Part shown: piece after piece, positions 11,595 to 23,075 of the stretch
Layout of the letters: every line of letters begins with the position of its first letter
Position numbering within the stretch: position 1 is the first letter of the stretch
NCBI GenBank assembly: GCA_018136815.1
Contig: CM030940.1
Location: 1,128,113-1,192,112, forward strand
DNA length: 64,000 bases
Source of the DNA: Isochrysis galbana
Taxonomy: Eukaryota; Haptophyta; Isochrysidales; Isochrysidaceae
Reading direction: 5' to 3'
Translations under genes and position numbers: made by a program
Notes under the pieces: generated by a model
Told to the model about the DNA's origin: nothing
Databases searched by the model: none
What the model saw: only the letters and a program-made list of their open reading frames with translations

Positions 11595-11959
11595 CTGCCG
11601 TCGAGGTTCACCGGTCAAGGTGAGGATTCCGGTCGTTCAGGTACCAACTCGCAGCAGTCACAGAGCAAAAGCAGTGGCATCCCAGGCCGACAATCAGGCC
11701 AGGGAGGAGCTCTTGAGCTCAAAAAGCTCCTCAGGGTTCCCTTATTTGTTCTCACCCCTCGCGTCTACGCGCGCAGGCCCGCAAACAGCCAAGGTAAGCC
11801 CCCTGCTCCCATCAGGCGCTTTCAGTCCACAGACCCCACCGGCGCGGGCAGCAGCAGCGTGGGCACTGCCGCGCCGGGCGCACTGATGTGTTGTGCGTGC
11901 ATAGCCTCAAGCGCAGTGTATTGCCCCTTTGCTCAGCGCGCGTGCTGCTCGCTCGCTCG

Positions 11960-12014
11960 CCTGCTGTCTCTCGATCTCTGCGGCGACGGCCGCGGCGATG
12001 GCAGCCTTGTCCAT
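11960..12014 (-). other. Possible first exon of metH (GC-AG intron)
   Basis: The minus-strand ATG at 12014 opens MDKAAIAAAVAAEIERQQ. The sequence CAGCAG|GCGAGC at 11961/11960 could be a GC donor joining in phase 0 to the acceptor before 11594 (intron about 366 nt). No GT donor keeps this frame open. This is speculative, and the frame also reads on to a stop shortly downstream if unspliced. Confidence 0.3.
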
Positions 12015-12017
12015 GGC

Positions 12018-12345
12018 GCGCGCGAGAGGCGGGGGAGGGGGGGGGGAGGGGAGGGAGGGGAAGGGAAGGGAGAGAAAGGGTAAAGGGGGGGGGGGGGGGG
12101 GGAGGGGGGGGGAGAGGGGCGGGGGAGGGGGCGAGCCCGCGCGCGCTGGGTGCGGCGGCTTTCCCTTGACTTTACCCTTCCCCCCCCCCCCCCTCCCCCC
12201 TTTCCGGGCGGCGGGGGGCGCGGGGGGGGGGGGGGGGGGCGCGAGGCGCGGCGGAGACCCGCGGGGGGTGGGGGGGTGGGGAGGGTCGCCGAAGGGGGGA
12301 GAGAGAGAGAGGGGGGGGGAGGGGGGAGGGGAGGGGAGGTCGCCT
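12018..12345. repeat. G-tract / polypurine low-complexity block
   Basis: Long runs of G and GA on the plus strand (for example 12086-12102, 12225-12238, 12298-12340), with a C-run patch at 12180-12200. Several G-runs of four or more are closely spaced, so quadruplex formation is plausible. The block lies just upstream of the metH 5' end. Translated frames across it are only low-complexity Gly/Arg or Pro runs. Confidence 0.8.
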
Positions 12346-12778
12346 CTGTTCCACGTGGAAGTGTCGCCGAGCCTCTCTCTCCCCGCGCTCCGCGGCCCAG
12401 GAACGCGCTGTGCCCTCCTCGCCGCCGCCGGCCGCATCTCGGATGCGATTCGTACAGGTGAGGCCGCCGAGCTACGGCCAAGAGGTGGGGGTGGGGGCTC
12501 ACACACACACCCCTCGATTCCGACCCCGGGAGGATGGCACATGGGACACCGCACATCGCGCAATTTGGGGTACTCTATGACTTTTAAATACTCCCGCTGG
12601 TGTGCTTCACATACCAGCTCACACTATAGTTAGGAGTACCACACCATCACACTATCACTTTTTCCTGTTTCCACTATCACCGTTTCCTCCCCATCCCCCC
12701 CCTCTCGTGTGCCATTTTTAAAGACTCGTAGAATTGCAGAGCGACTCACAGGCTCCTCCGCCCTCCGCCTCCGCAATC

Positions 12779-12875
12779 CATTGGACACCCGGGGCCACAG
12801 CCCATAGGGCCACGAGCTGGGAGAGGTGGAAAATATAAGTATAGTGATCAAAATGAGAGTGAGTGACCAGGCTAC
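12779..12875 (+). repeat. Dispersed repeat, TTGGACACCCGGGG family, copy 1
   Basis: This shares the order TTGGACACCC(G/A)GG, then GGTGGAAAATA, then AAAATGAG..GTGAGTGACC(A/G)GGCTA with 21453-21548 and 23962-24026. All three copies are in the same orientation. Class unknown. Confidence 0.6.
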
Positions 12876-13188
12876 TTATGAGACATCGGTGCGTACCCAA
12901 TCGCCATGCCAATCGCGCATCCGACACCCGATATCGATATCCGAGGAGTGAGCGCGTAGGCGCGTAGGCGTAGGACGAGGACGGCGCTCTTTAGTTTTTA
13001 TAGCAGACTGCGCAGACGCAGACCCATACCCATACCCTACGAATAACGAAGGACGAAGGGGCGAAGGGGCCTTTCGCCTTTCCGGCCTTGGACTTGGACG
13101 CGCATCTGCATCCTAGATCCTAGATGTGAAAAAAGCAAAACAGCAGCAGATGAAGATGAAGTCTAGGTCTAGAAAGCAGACATTGACA

Positions 13189-15530
13189 TTATATAAAAAC
13201 AGCTGTTTTGGAATTGGGATGATTGGGAATTGGGACCGCCGCCTTCCATTTCTCCCCGTGCGCGTTGTGGTATGTCGCTTCCCCCATTTTCCGGGTGTCT
13301 TTTTGGCTGTCCTCTACGCAGTTGAAGTCGCCCCCGATTAAGGTCGGGGTTGCATCGTGCGTTTTTAACTCCCGTTTTAGTTTCGCGATTTGCCCTTCTC
13401 GGGGGCCGGGTGTAGCGCTAAGGTATACAGATATCACACGATATTTTGTCTCGTCAATGTTTATTTCTATTGATACGCATCTACCTTTGATTATGGTCTC
13501 TAGTGTGTCCGGTCTGACGGTTATTCTCCCGGCTGCGTCTCTTATCGCCACAGCGACGCCGCTGGCAGGGTCCCTCAGCTCTCCTGGGGCGGCAAACCAC
13601 GACCATCCTAGTAGGGCGGCCGTTCTATGGGCCCGGAGGTGTGTCCCATCCTCGTATGCATGCAACTCTTGTAGCAGCAGTATGTCTATCTTTGCCTTTC
13701 GCGCTTGCGACAGCACTGCGGCCAACTTGCCGCCTTTAGTGCCGTTCAGGTTATAAGTCGCGATCTTGATGGGTCCTTCACCTGGGTACCCGAGTGTGGA
13801 GTCAAAGGTGAGTCGGGGGCGCGGGGGAGTCCTCCCCTTTGTCGTGTGTCGCGGTCGTAATCCCCTCGCGAGTGTAGAGGGGCGTGCGAGGGCGCGGGCG
13901 CACTCTGGGTGAAGGAAGAGGCAAGCCGGGCCGTTCAGGCAAACGCCCGGAATCTTTTTGTGTGGGTGTAGTCGACAACGGATGGTGCACTTGTTGTCAA
14001 TCCATGCGCCTGGAACTTCGTGGGAAAGGTTGCAGCGGATACCCCGCTTGTTCCTGAGGCACAGTCCCTGGGAAAAGCGCGAGCATTGCTTGGGCGGGCC
14101 TTTGCCAAGTGCTTCATGCGCCGTCTTGGGGCGAGGGTTGAGTTTGAAGGCCTCGGTGCGCTCGCGGCGCTTAGCCGCTTCTTGTTCGCACACGCAGAAG
14201 CGGTGCGTGAATGGTAGACCCTGTGCGGTCTCTGGGCGCCAGCCTTTACAGCCACGAAGGCTGCCGTGAATCATCAGCTTGTGCGGGGATTGGATCGTCG
14301 CCGGCATGCTTAGCGTTTTGCATGCCCTGACCCCGTAGTTGACCGGAATCACAGTGTTATCGACATTGACGATTAGTTTGCGGGGGAAGCTTCCGTCCAT
14401 AAAGGATCCTTGGCCCGCCGAGACGTATAGGTGCCAGCGGGTGGAGTAGGCTGCCTTGGACACGAAAGTGCCCGCACCTCCCTCGAGCTTCATTCGCTCG
14501 CGGTTGCCTTTCAGGAATGTCAGTCCCTCCTTTTCGACCGCCTTGATTAGCGCGCCTAAAGTGAGTTGCTTAGCTTGAGCGAGGCCATCAGCTTCGACGA
14601 CCAGGTGTGCTGCCACGTCCTGGAGAGCGTTGTAGAGTGACTTTCGCGAGGTGGCGCCTCGCTTGTTGAGCTTTTCCTCGATTGATACGATCTTGATGCG
14701 TACGGTGATGTCGGTCTGGTTCACGCGAAGGGTGGTGGTTTCGCCATACCTTTCTTGGAATTGTTGTGCGCAGTCTTCATTGACGGCTACGTGCCAGGGG
14801 CCTGCGATGGACCGTGCCCAGAAGTCTGGCTCTGGATCGACTCCCTCTAGCTCGAGGAGCAGTTCAACTATCGCGGCGTAGACGGTCGTGTCCAGAAAGG
14901 TGTAGTCCCCCTCTTGGTGGAAGGAGAGGTCGAAATTTGCGTCTGTGTCTACGTCCTCTTGCTCTCCATCTGACGCTAGCTCCTGCGTCAGGGGAATGTG
15001 GGTCGGCCATGAGTATGAGTTTGGTGCTTGGTGGCGGGCTGGTTGTTGGTGGTCGGTTCCCAGTCCCTCTTTCAGAGGGGCCCTGGTTGTGTTGTGTTGG
15101 GGCTCCAGTTGTGACATTCTTCTGTTGTAGTACGTATGCAGGGTGGGGTGTTGGTTGTGCCCATAAGGGCCACCCGGTCTCGGGCCGCGCCGCCAGGGCG
15201 GCGCGACCGTCACCAGGGTGGGAGGAGCCTCTGCCATGAGGCATGCCCAATGGTTGCTTTGTGCGTCTTGTCTGCTGTGTCTGTCCTGCTGTCTGCAGTC
15301 TGCTGTCCCCCATGGGGGGGACCAGCATGGCTGCTGAGGGTGGTGCGGCCGGGGCCACGGGCCGTGTGGCGCGACGCGAGTCGCACGCACCTGCTCGGCC
15401 TCCGCGGGTGGACGCGGTCGCTTCGCCAGCGACTGCTCCATGGGTACTGGAGGGGCGCCCTCGGCGGGGGGCCCGAAAGAGAGGGGAGTCGCGCCGGCGC
15501 GCTCCATGGCGACCAAGTATAAACTTAGTT
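13189..15530 (-). mobile_element. 3'-truncated LINE: 5' hairpin, ORF1-zinc finger and AP endonuclease
   Basis: The 5' end (15512-15530) is the family hairpin, followed by ATGGAGCGCGCC at about 15507. A single frame runs to 13189. Its N-terminal part is disordered. A central domain (VYAAIVELLLELEGVDPEPD, then AGPWHVAVNEDCAQQF) matches the ORF1 at 40972. Next come Cys/His clusters resembling CCCH fingers (C-x7-C-x8-C-x3-H and a second set). Last is an endonuclease/exonuclease/phosphatase domain with IATYNLNG, LLLQELHA and GGDFNCVED, the APE-type nickase of non-LTR retrotransposons. The frame ends inside this domain, and no RT follows. ORF1 and endonuclease are in one frame, which is atypical of two-ORF LINEs. 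It is an inactive copy that keeps its 5' end but not its 3' end. Confidence 0.85.
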
Positions 15531-15534
15531 GCGA

Positions 15535-15715
15535 CTCCCCGCGAGATACGGTAGATACGGCTGTATCTCGGCTTTCTTCCAGATACGGTAGATACGGGAT
15601 AGGGGGCACGGGCGCCAGTCGGCGCCCAGATACGGTAGGTACAACTGTATCTAGCTATCTAGCCCGTTCCCCAGATACGGATACGGATACGGTATACGGT
15701 ATCCTGTATCTCCCA
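15535..15715 (+). repeat. GATACGG short-repeat cluster
   Basis: Repeated (A)GATACGG words, partly as inverted pairs with CTGTATCT, occur about 10 times between 15543 and 15705 next to the LINE 5' end. The repeats are imperfect and interspersed with unique sequence. Confidence 0.6.
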
Positions 15716-16780
15716 AGCAGGACCCCAACCCCACGCACGCCGCGCTCACGTGCGCCGCGCACGGGCGGCCCCCAGCCCCAGCCCCGCTCTCAAAAAACAG
15801 TGGCAAAAACGGAGGGCCTCCGACTCCGAAAAAAACACTGTTTCTGTCTTTCACATCTAGGATCTAGGATCTAGGATCTAGCTAGGATCCGCATCCGGCA
15901 TCGGGCATCCGGCGGCCGGCGGTAGCCTGGATATCGGATATCCCTACAACATCCTTGCAGTTTCGTACTGCGTAGTCTATTTGGTGCGAGTTACCCTTTA
16001 CGTTCAGGAGAATCATAAAGTCGAACGCCGGTAGGAGTATTGGCGTATTGGTGTTGGCCGTTGGCCAGATACCTTCGAGAGAGTTTTTTTTTCAGAGAGC
16101 CTGGAGCGCCCAGAGCCCCAGGCGTGAGCCAGTGAGCCCAGTAGAGCGAGCCCAGAGCCGCCCCCACCTGCTGCCCGCCGTGGACACGGGGCCTTTTTTT
16201 TGTTGGAAAGGACGGGCGCCTCTCACACCTCGCGTTGCAAGCTGGCCTCGCGGGCTCAAGCTCAAGACGATGGGATTCTTCTAGGAAGGGGTGCTGTTTT
16301 ATTGGATGTCGGAGGTTCAGTTTCTCTACCGTCATCCTTCCAAACAAGGCGTGCGAGCGCAAGAGGTCCGGTTTGACAAGTAAAGAAGCGAGGCGAGTAT
16401 ATGTAATATTGTGGCGTCCGTGATGCGAGAGGGAGGGGGGATATAGCGGGGGCGAGAGTAGGAGAAAAGAAGAGGCACAGCAGGAGAGAGGGGGGGGACG
16501 AGCGAGGAGGGGATGGGGGGAGAGAGTCAGTCGGGAGACCCCAAATCTTTACAGAAGAAAAGACGAGGGGGTGGTGAGAGAAGAGCACACTGACTCTGCG
16601 AGGAGGTGCGGGAGGGGCTGGGGGAGCAGAAGGAGGAGGGAGTGAGACTAGAATACTGTAGAGTAGGAGAGAGAGATATCTACTCCCATCCAATCTCGCG
16701 GGGGAAGACCTCTGGGTACAATATGTACGCGCAGAAAGTGAGAGTGTACTGTATGTTTTGTCGAGGAGAGGGAGACAAGA
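15716..16780. other. Intergenic spacer upstream of the SLC4 gene
   Basis: No gene recognised. It includes GGATCTA repeats (15850-15890); a 21-bp part of these occurs inverted at about 13103-13126 on the other side of the LINE copy. Plus-strand purine content rises from about 16420. Confidence 0.4.
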
Positions 16781-16784
16781 CTGA

Positions 16785-16785
16785 G

Positions 16786-16860
<75 letters not shown>
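16785..16860 (+). repeat. (GA)n microsatellite in 5' region of SLC4 gene
   Basis: An almost perfect GA dinucleotide run of about 70 bp lies within a longer polypurine tract (16420-16990), ending about 150 bp before the SLC4 start codon. A promoter or 5' UTR role is inferred from position. Confidence 0.9.
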
Positions 16861-16862
<2 letters not shown>

Positions 16863-17008
16863 GAGGGAGACGGGGGGGAAGAGCCGGAGGGCGCGGGAGG
16901 GGAGGGGAGACCTAGAGAGAGAGGGAGGCAGAGGGAGCGAGCGAGAGGAAGAAGGGGCGAGAGAGGGGCGTGGCGTGAGCGAGCGGTGAAGACGGTCGCT
17001 CCGCACCA

Positions 17009-19343
17009 ATGTCTCCCCCCGAGCACGTCCACGAGATCCAGCTCTCTGGGGAGGGCTCTGCCTCTGTGCTCGAGCCGGCCGCTCTCACTCCTCCGCCATC
17101 CCGCCGCCCTCCACCCCGGCGGCGCTCATCCTCCTCGTCGTGCTGCGAGAAAGTGGCCGATTTGCTGGAATCATTTGGTGCAGACATTTTTAACGATCTC
17201 GCTGCCAGGATGCCCTGGTACGCCAATGACTGGCTCGCAACACATGGCAGCTCGTGCACTGGCCAAGGCGTAGTGAAGATTGCATCGGCCTCGCTCTTCT
17301 CATACATCTCGTCAATCCTTCCGGCCATCGTCATCGGAGACCTGCTCTATGCCTCGACCGGCGGGCAACTCGGCCTGCCGGAGGTGCGCCACGCGCGGTG
17401 TGCGCGGAGGCGTGGTGACGAGTAAGGAAGGAGGAGTGAGACTGCTGCACTATTGCCTCACACCTGTGACTGCCTTCCCCCATCGCTCCAGGTACTGCTC
17501 TCCACGGGTGCGACGGGCGTCATTTGGGCTTTCATCGGCGGCCAGCCTCTGTGCATCATTGGTGTGACAATGCCCGTTGCCATCTTCACCTCGGTGTGCT
17601 ACATCCTGTCACTGGAGATTGGCGTGCCCTTCCTCCCATGGATGGGCTGGATATGCGTCCTCTCGGGCATCATGCACATCCTCCTTGCCGCCACCGGCGC
17701 CGTCCACTTCGTGAACCAGACAACCGCCTTCTCGTGCGCTGCATCCTGCCCCCCCCCCCGCCCCCCCCTCCCCGCCGTCGCAGCGGCCGGCGCGCCGCGG
17801 CCTCATCCTCACCGCGCGATGCGACTCTCCTGCCCAACTTAGTTGCGAGATCTTTGGCTTCTTCATCTCCGTTACTTACATCTATGACGCGGTTGTCGCG
17901 CTTCTCTCGCCCATCATCACCAACCACCACCTCGACCCGTGGGCGCCTCTAGGGTCGAGTACGCACTACGTCATCCTGCGGGAGCGAAGCGCGGCCTTCG
18001 CCAACTTGTGCATTGCCGGCGGCACATACACCCTTTGCATGGCACTCCACCGCGCCCCTCGATGGACGCTGTTCACGCCCCAGATACGTGTGTTGCTGGC
18101 CGACTACGCTGCTCCCCTTTCTCTCGTTGCCTTCACGGCGCTCTCGTACCTCCCCTATGTCGAAGCCGCCATTGGCGACTCGCGTCTTGACGTCCCGGAC
18201 AAGGTCTTTGACGATGATGGCATGCTAATCCCATCTTTCAACCGATCGTGGATCAATCCGTTGCTTCCTGGATCAGAAGATGTGGAGACGTCGGCAGCCG
18301 CCGCTATTTCGGCCACTCTCGACGTCCTCGATAAGTACGGCGTCAACGCCACCGTCCACCCCTTCCAGTACACGTCCATGGGCGACGGCTGGGCGAACAC
18401 TGAATCTGATTTCCTGGAGCTGATGCCATGGCACATCGCCACTGCCATCGCCCCGGCCATCATGCTTACAGCGCTTTTCTTCTTCGACCACAACGTCTCC
18501 TCGAAGCTCGCCCAGGATTCCAAGTTCAATCTGAAGAAGCCGTCCGCGTACCATTGGGACTTCTCCGTCCTCGGCTTCGAGGTGCTGCTATGTGGCCTCT
18601 TTGGCATCCCGCCCGGCAATGGACTCATTCCACAGGCGCCACTACACACCGCCGCCTTGGCCACTACTAAGGTCATCAACATGGGGAATGGGCAGGTCAA
18701 GGAGGAGGTGGAATACGTGGTGGAGACGCGCTGGTCCAATCTGCTCCAATCCCTCGGCGTGATGTTCTCGGTCTTCATGCTCCCCGCTCTCGCGTGCATC
18801 CCTCACGGGTGCCTAGACGGCACTTTCCTCTTCTTGGGCATGGCCGGCTTCTCGGGTAACGGGCTGTGGGACCGGTTTTGGCTGATGCTTACACAACGTG
18901 ACAAGCGTAATACGGACCTGCCCTACATCTCGGCCAGCATACCCTTCGAGAAGGTTCAGCTCTACACTGTCATCCAGCTCTCCTTTGTTGTCTGTGTCTT
19001 TATCTTGACCAAGCTCCCCTTCGTCGCCGTCGCCTTCCCGCTACTCATCGCCGTCTTGATCCCATTCCGCCACTACGTCCTCCCACGCATTTTCACGCCA
19101 TTGGAGCTTGATGCCCTCGATCCACCTGACGACGATCCAGCTAACAGGGAGAAGCGAACCGCTAGCATGCAACCACTCGCCGAGGAGCCGGGGACTCCAT
19201 ACACTGCTGAGCTCGGCAAGGGCTCTTTGCGGACGGCGCCACTGAACACTGAGCCCGCTTACGGCGAAGAGCCTCCATCAAGCGGGCTCGGAGCCTCGAC
19301 TGGTGTTGACTGGGGCAGCTCTCCGCTTGGCCCAGAGCTATAA
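17009..19343 (+). CDS. SLC4-family anion (bicarbonate/borate) transporter
   Basis: Predicted 705-residue polytopic membrane protein. Exons are 17009-17383, 17492-17733 and 17843-19343, with GT-AG introns of 108 and 109 nt. Both joins restore conserved SLC4 sequence (LGLPE|VLLSTGATG and TTAFS|CEIFGF). Recognisable family blocks are IGGQPLCIIGVTMP, the FFFDHNVSSKLAQ helix, NLKKPSAYHWD, GIPPGNGLIPQAPLHT, then SASIPFEKVQLYTVIQL and the LPRIFTPLELDALD end of the membrane domain. The architecture resembles plant/fungal BOR transporters more than animal AE proteins, because the N-terminal cytoplasmic domain is short (about 60 residues, Ser/Pro-rich). A hydrophilic tail of about 75 residues follows. 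The substrate could be bicarbonate or borate. A role in carbon supply is inference. Confidence 0.93.
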
Positions 19344-20180
19344 TGTTGGACAAAGCATCGGTCCTAGGTACATTCCTTAGAGATAGCGACTTCTTTCTCG
19401 ACGCCGCCCATGGGCGGTAGCTATCCTGCTTTCATACCTACCGATCGCTTGGACACCGAGACTAGGTTCATCCTTAGCGTAAGCCATTTGACACTTGTTT
19501 TACGATGCACGGAGGCGAACGGCCATGTTCAGGCGCCCGATTCGTCGCCTTGTCCACAACATCATCTCTCTGTCGCGATTGACGGACAGATTCGATGTTG
19601 TGATTCCCGCAACATGCTTCGCGAGAGGAAGCTGGGGGAGTGTACGGAAAGCGAACCAACGGCGACGACAGTACGGAACGGGCCTCGTTTTACATCTCAC
19701 GAATCTTGACTCAGAAGGTCGTGATTTCGTGGATTCAAACCTGAATGGTAGTCACTAGTTGGGCGGGGGACATAGCAGTTTCCATGTTGACGTGGGCACC
19801 GCAAGCATGTGCGTCGCATGTGCCTTTCTTTATCCGTCCGTACCTCTGCATATTGAGCAGAGAGACGAGCAATGGCGATGGAGCCTGGTGGATTGTCGCG
19901 GCCAGAAGGCGACGCGGATGCAAGGTAGAACCGTGATCAGGTGAACGGTTGGTCCCCGCGCTAGCGTAGGTTGGCAATCACGACTCACACGAATCGCCAC
20001 GGCGTGGATTGCTTTTGTGCATTGATTGGGGTGCATTTGCAAATCGTGTTGTCGTTACTTTTACTACGCACCTTCTGTACAAGTGTTGGGACTAATAGTG
20101 TGTATTTGTGGACTGGACAAAAAGGAGTGCATGCACCTCTCTTTTCATTATTATTTTTATGATGGCGGGGGAAACGTCCA
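19344..20180. other. Intergenic region, no gene recognised
   Basis: Frames of 60-100 codons occur on both strands (19410-20042) but overlap one another and show no known domain or splice-supported continuation. I see nothing else here. Confidence 0.4.
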
Positions 20181-20184
20181 CCTA

Positions 20185-20395
20185 AGGCGAGAGGCGTTCA
20201 ATCATCGCACCCAACATATGGAAAAGCGTTCAATCATGCCACCGCACCCAGCACATGTACATGTGGAAAAGCGTGCAATCGTCACCACCCAACATGCGGA
20301 CAGGCAAGATGCGTTCACTCATCACCACCCAAATCCCAACATGTGGGAAAGCGTTCAATCGTCACCTCCCAACATGTGGAAAAGTACTAGCAAAG
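20185..20395 (+). repeat. Degenerate minisatellite (CCAACATGTGGAAAAGCGTTCAAT)
   Basis: About five imperfect tandem units of roughly 40-50 bp contain AACATGTGGAAAAGCGTTCA, TCGTCACC(A/T)CCC or variants. Unit length varies because of internal indels. Confidence 0.7.
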
Positions 20396-21160
20396 AAGAG
20401 ATTCCCCTATGCCGCCACAGGCGGGCGTTCGCCGCCGCCGCACAACGGCGGAAGCCGCCGACGCCGACGCGCGCGGGCACACTGTACTCACGCTCGCGTC
20501 GGGGCACGTCTCGTCGTACGTCGTGCTTGCGCAATTGGGCACTGCGCGGGGTCAGCTGGGCGATGCGCCAGATCCTCCCGCCGATTCCGCGCGACATGCG
20601 ACATGCCCTCCATGCGCGACTGGGAGTTATCACGGGGTGCCGTCATCTGCCAACACAATCCATTGGTCCTTACCGATAGAATCGTCTTTACCGATAACTT
20701 TGTCTGCCCGATTCCTTTTCATCAAGTCATCAGCCTCTTTCATCATGTGCACCACCTTCTGGACTCTTCTCTACATGCAATCATCAGCAGCTGTTTGATG
20801 CACATCGAGTTCTTAGGGTTCCCGAGTCATTTGCACATCGACTTCTAGACCTCGCCTTCATCTTGGGGATCTCAGCTCACTCTGGATCGACTTAGTGCAC
20901 CTAAGGAATCTCACCTTCATCAACACTCACGACGCTTCATCGGCTCATACTAAGGCATATACTCGCTCGCCGATTCCCTAAATTCTTGATTCCTTCTCTC
21001 TTCCCTCGCGCGCCTTCCTGTTTGTCTCAGAGTATTATCCAAAGAACCGCGGTGGGGTATATGTGAGGGTTTGTGCTCGTTGTGAGTGTTGTAGAATCAC
21101 CGTGCCCCAGGGGTATTAAACAAAAACCTTTTAATATTCTTGCCTCACACGTGCACTTAA
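20396..21160. other. Intergenic region, nothing recognised
   Basis: Between the minisatellite and the LINE-derived repeat I find no supported gene. Frames near 20409-20798 are not conserved in appearance. Confidence 0.35.
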
Positions 21161-21164
21161 TCAC

Positions 21165-21255
21165 TTTCTCGTGCAGCCACGCCCCCTTCCCTTCCTCACC
21201 CTCATTCCCCGCCTTGCGGCAACTCCCCTCGTGCTCTACTTAGGGGCTCGGGTCA
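21165..21255 (-). repeat. LINE 3'-UTR-like fragment
   Basis: It shares CCTTGCGGC..CTCCCCTCGTGCTCTAC(C/T)TAGGGGCT with 4928-4970, which lies in the 3' untranslated part of the element at 3985-5587. It is in the same orientation as that part. Confidence 0.55.
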
Positions 21256-21452
21256 TGTGGGGGGTCCGAGCGGAGCGGGGTGCACCTGTCCTCAGCGGCG
21301 TGTTCTCAACTCCCTCATGTGCTACTCATGGGCCATGGGCCATGGGCCGGACTCAAGCAAGGCGGGGGAGTCACTCACCGACGCAATGGATTATCGTGGA
21401 GTAGAGGGGGTTCGCGGGGGGTGGGGGGGGGGAGGGCAGGTAAGGGTGGTTC

Positions 21453-21548
21453 CTGGGGAATCCTTGGACACCCGGGAGCGGTGGAAAATAGTGGTTATAA
21501 AGCAAAAGCGTGAGCCGTTCGTGAGTGATGAGTGACCGGTGACCGGGC
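21453..21548 (+). repeat. Dispersed repeat, TTGGACACCCGGGG family, copy 2
   Basis: Same ordered blocks as 12779-12875 and 23962-24026. The preceding 90 bp (CTCACCGACGC..., GGGGG-rich, then GGCAGGTA) also match the sequence before 23962, so the shared unit with copy 3 is about 180 bp. Confidence 0.65.
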
Positions 21549-21935
21549 TATGGGCTATCTGTGTGCAGTACCTTGGTGCGCAAGGTCTTGGAAAGGATGT
21601 CTGAGTAGTTCGTGGCCCTGATTAGGGAGTCCGCAGTGCGTAGGCTGGGTTGCATAATACTTCCATCGAACAAAAAATAGAGTAGAGTGTTTGACCGCCC
21701 TAGCCCTAGCAGCTACAGCTACAGTTCCGGCAACAGCATGGTCTAGGTTTGTGAACAGTATGTATTGTGCATCCCAATGACCGGCGGCCGAACGGCGTTG
21801 AGCTGTCTAAACTCAAGATTAAGACCTTCGTAGACGTTTCGACTAGCAATAGAAGTCGTCATACTGATCCCACACTGACGCTAATATCGTACAAGCGTGT
21901 AAAATATGCAGACCATCAATGACGGGAGGATCTCT

Positions 21936-22657
21936 TCACTCACCCTCACCCTTTTCTCCTGCGACTCGCTTGAATTCGCTCATATTCGTCGTCGCCACAG
22001 ACGTGCCCCACAGCCGAAGACCCGATATCGCAGATACGTCGCCGTCTCCCTGATTTGAGTGTATAAAAAAAGTGAGTGTTTGCACCGACTGGAATTTGAC
22101 AAAGCGTAGCTCGATGCGTGAACCGAACTGCTCCGGTGTGAGTTCGAGCTCTTGCTCAGCAGGGCGACTCTCGGCATCTTCAAAGCCGAGAGTTTTACAA
22201 TTCACAAAAAACTTGACACCTTTAGGCGCCCTGTCATCGTCTGGAGCGTCGATTTGGAAGGAATGGACCTTTGTCGTTGACTTGAAGGCAATGGTGATCA
22301 AGAGCTGAGCCAAGAAAGGGACAGGGGGAAGGTTGGGAGCGAGAGAGCTGCGCGTGGAGGGAGAACGAGAGCAGAGCGACCAAAAAGCTTCGGCAGGGAG
22401 ATGCAAAGGCGGCGGCCCCGCGGCTTCAGGCGCACCTGCTCATCAGCGTCGCTCTCGAGCAGCAGGTCAGGCTGGTCACGCAGCCCCTGCTTAGCCACCC
22501 GCCCGACGCCGTCCTTGGAGACGGCGTTGAGGACTTCGCATGAGCCCCACTCGATTTCCTCGAGCAGATCGGTCATTGCCGCCGCACCGTACGCCGCGGG
22601 CTTCTGCTCTGGCGCCGGCGCCGGCGCACTGGCATCTGGAGCGAGCTTGGAGGACAT
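21936..22657 (-). CDS. PITHD1: PITH-domain protein
   Basis: 196-residue protein from two exons, 22657-22436 and 22304-21936, with a GT-AG intron of 131 nt. The join gives SDADEQ|LLITIAF, the conserved beginning of the PITH beta-sandwich. Downstream blocks include VHSFQIDAPDDDRAPKGVKFF, then ELELTPEQFGSRIELRFVKF and LTFFIHSNQGDGD. The end is FKRVAGEKGEGE, as in PITHD1-type proteins (about 210 residues). PITH modules occur in thioredoxin-like proteins and bind the 26S proteasome. This protein has no thioredoxin domain, so it is the stand-alone form. The first 30 residues are Ala/Pro-rich. A G-run (22680-22693) lies directly upstream. Confidence 0.93.
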
Positions 22658-22789
22658 GCCCGCGGGGAGGGGATGGGCCGGGGGGGGGGGGGGCAGCCCC
22701 TGTCAGAATTTTTTTGTTGCGGGAGTATAATACTACTACCTCCGTTCCAAAACTGAGATGCCTCGCACGCTTTGGGTTGACTGGTTGAT

Positions 22790-23075
22790 TAAAGTAAAAT
22801 AATCAATGTTATATCCTAGCCAACCCCACTAGCTAATTGGACACAACTTTTCCGTCCCGGAATCCCGCCATGCCTGACGAGCCAGGTGTCCGAGTGCTAC
22901 CGTGTCCTCCCCTCAGTGCCAGTGCACCGCACCGACCCCGCGCACCCCAGCACGTCCTCTCCTCGAGTCCACGCTGGGGGAAAACCCCTTTCGGGTAAAA
23001 ACAACGCAGGGGGGGGGGGCACTCGTGAGATAGGAGCCCAAAAGCGCTACTCCCTCTCGCCAAGGCGAGTGGCCG
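22790..23075 (-). mobile_element. 3' half of the 868-bp retroelement family (inverted copy)
   Basis: Closely matches 46435-46732 in opposite orientation. Shared blocks are the GAAAACCCCTTTCGGGTAAAA segment, ACTCGTGAGATAGGAGCCCA, CCTAGCCAACCCCACTAGCT and the terminal AATCAATGTTATATCC. The 5' half found at 45865 and 6270-6780 is missing, so this copy is 5'-truncated at about 23075. Confidence 0.75.

Noticed and set aside
11907..12640. Overlapping Gly/Pro-rich frames of 200-234 codons
   Set aside because: Simultaneously open on both strands because of homopolymer G/C runs. Only the 18-codon start near 12014 was kept, as a tentative exon.
16606..17032. Frames encoding (RE)n, (ER)n or (SL)n across the GA repeat
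   Set aside because: Pure translation of a dinucleotide repeat; no start or domain support.
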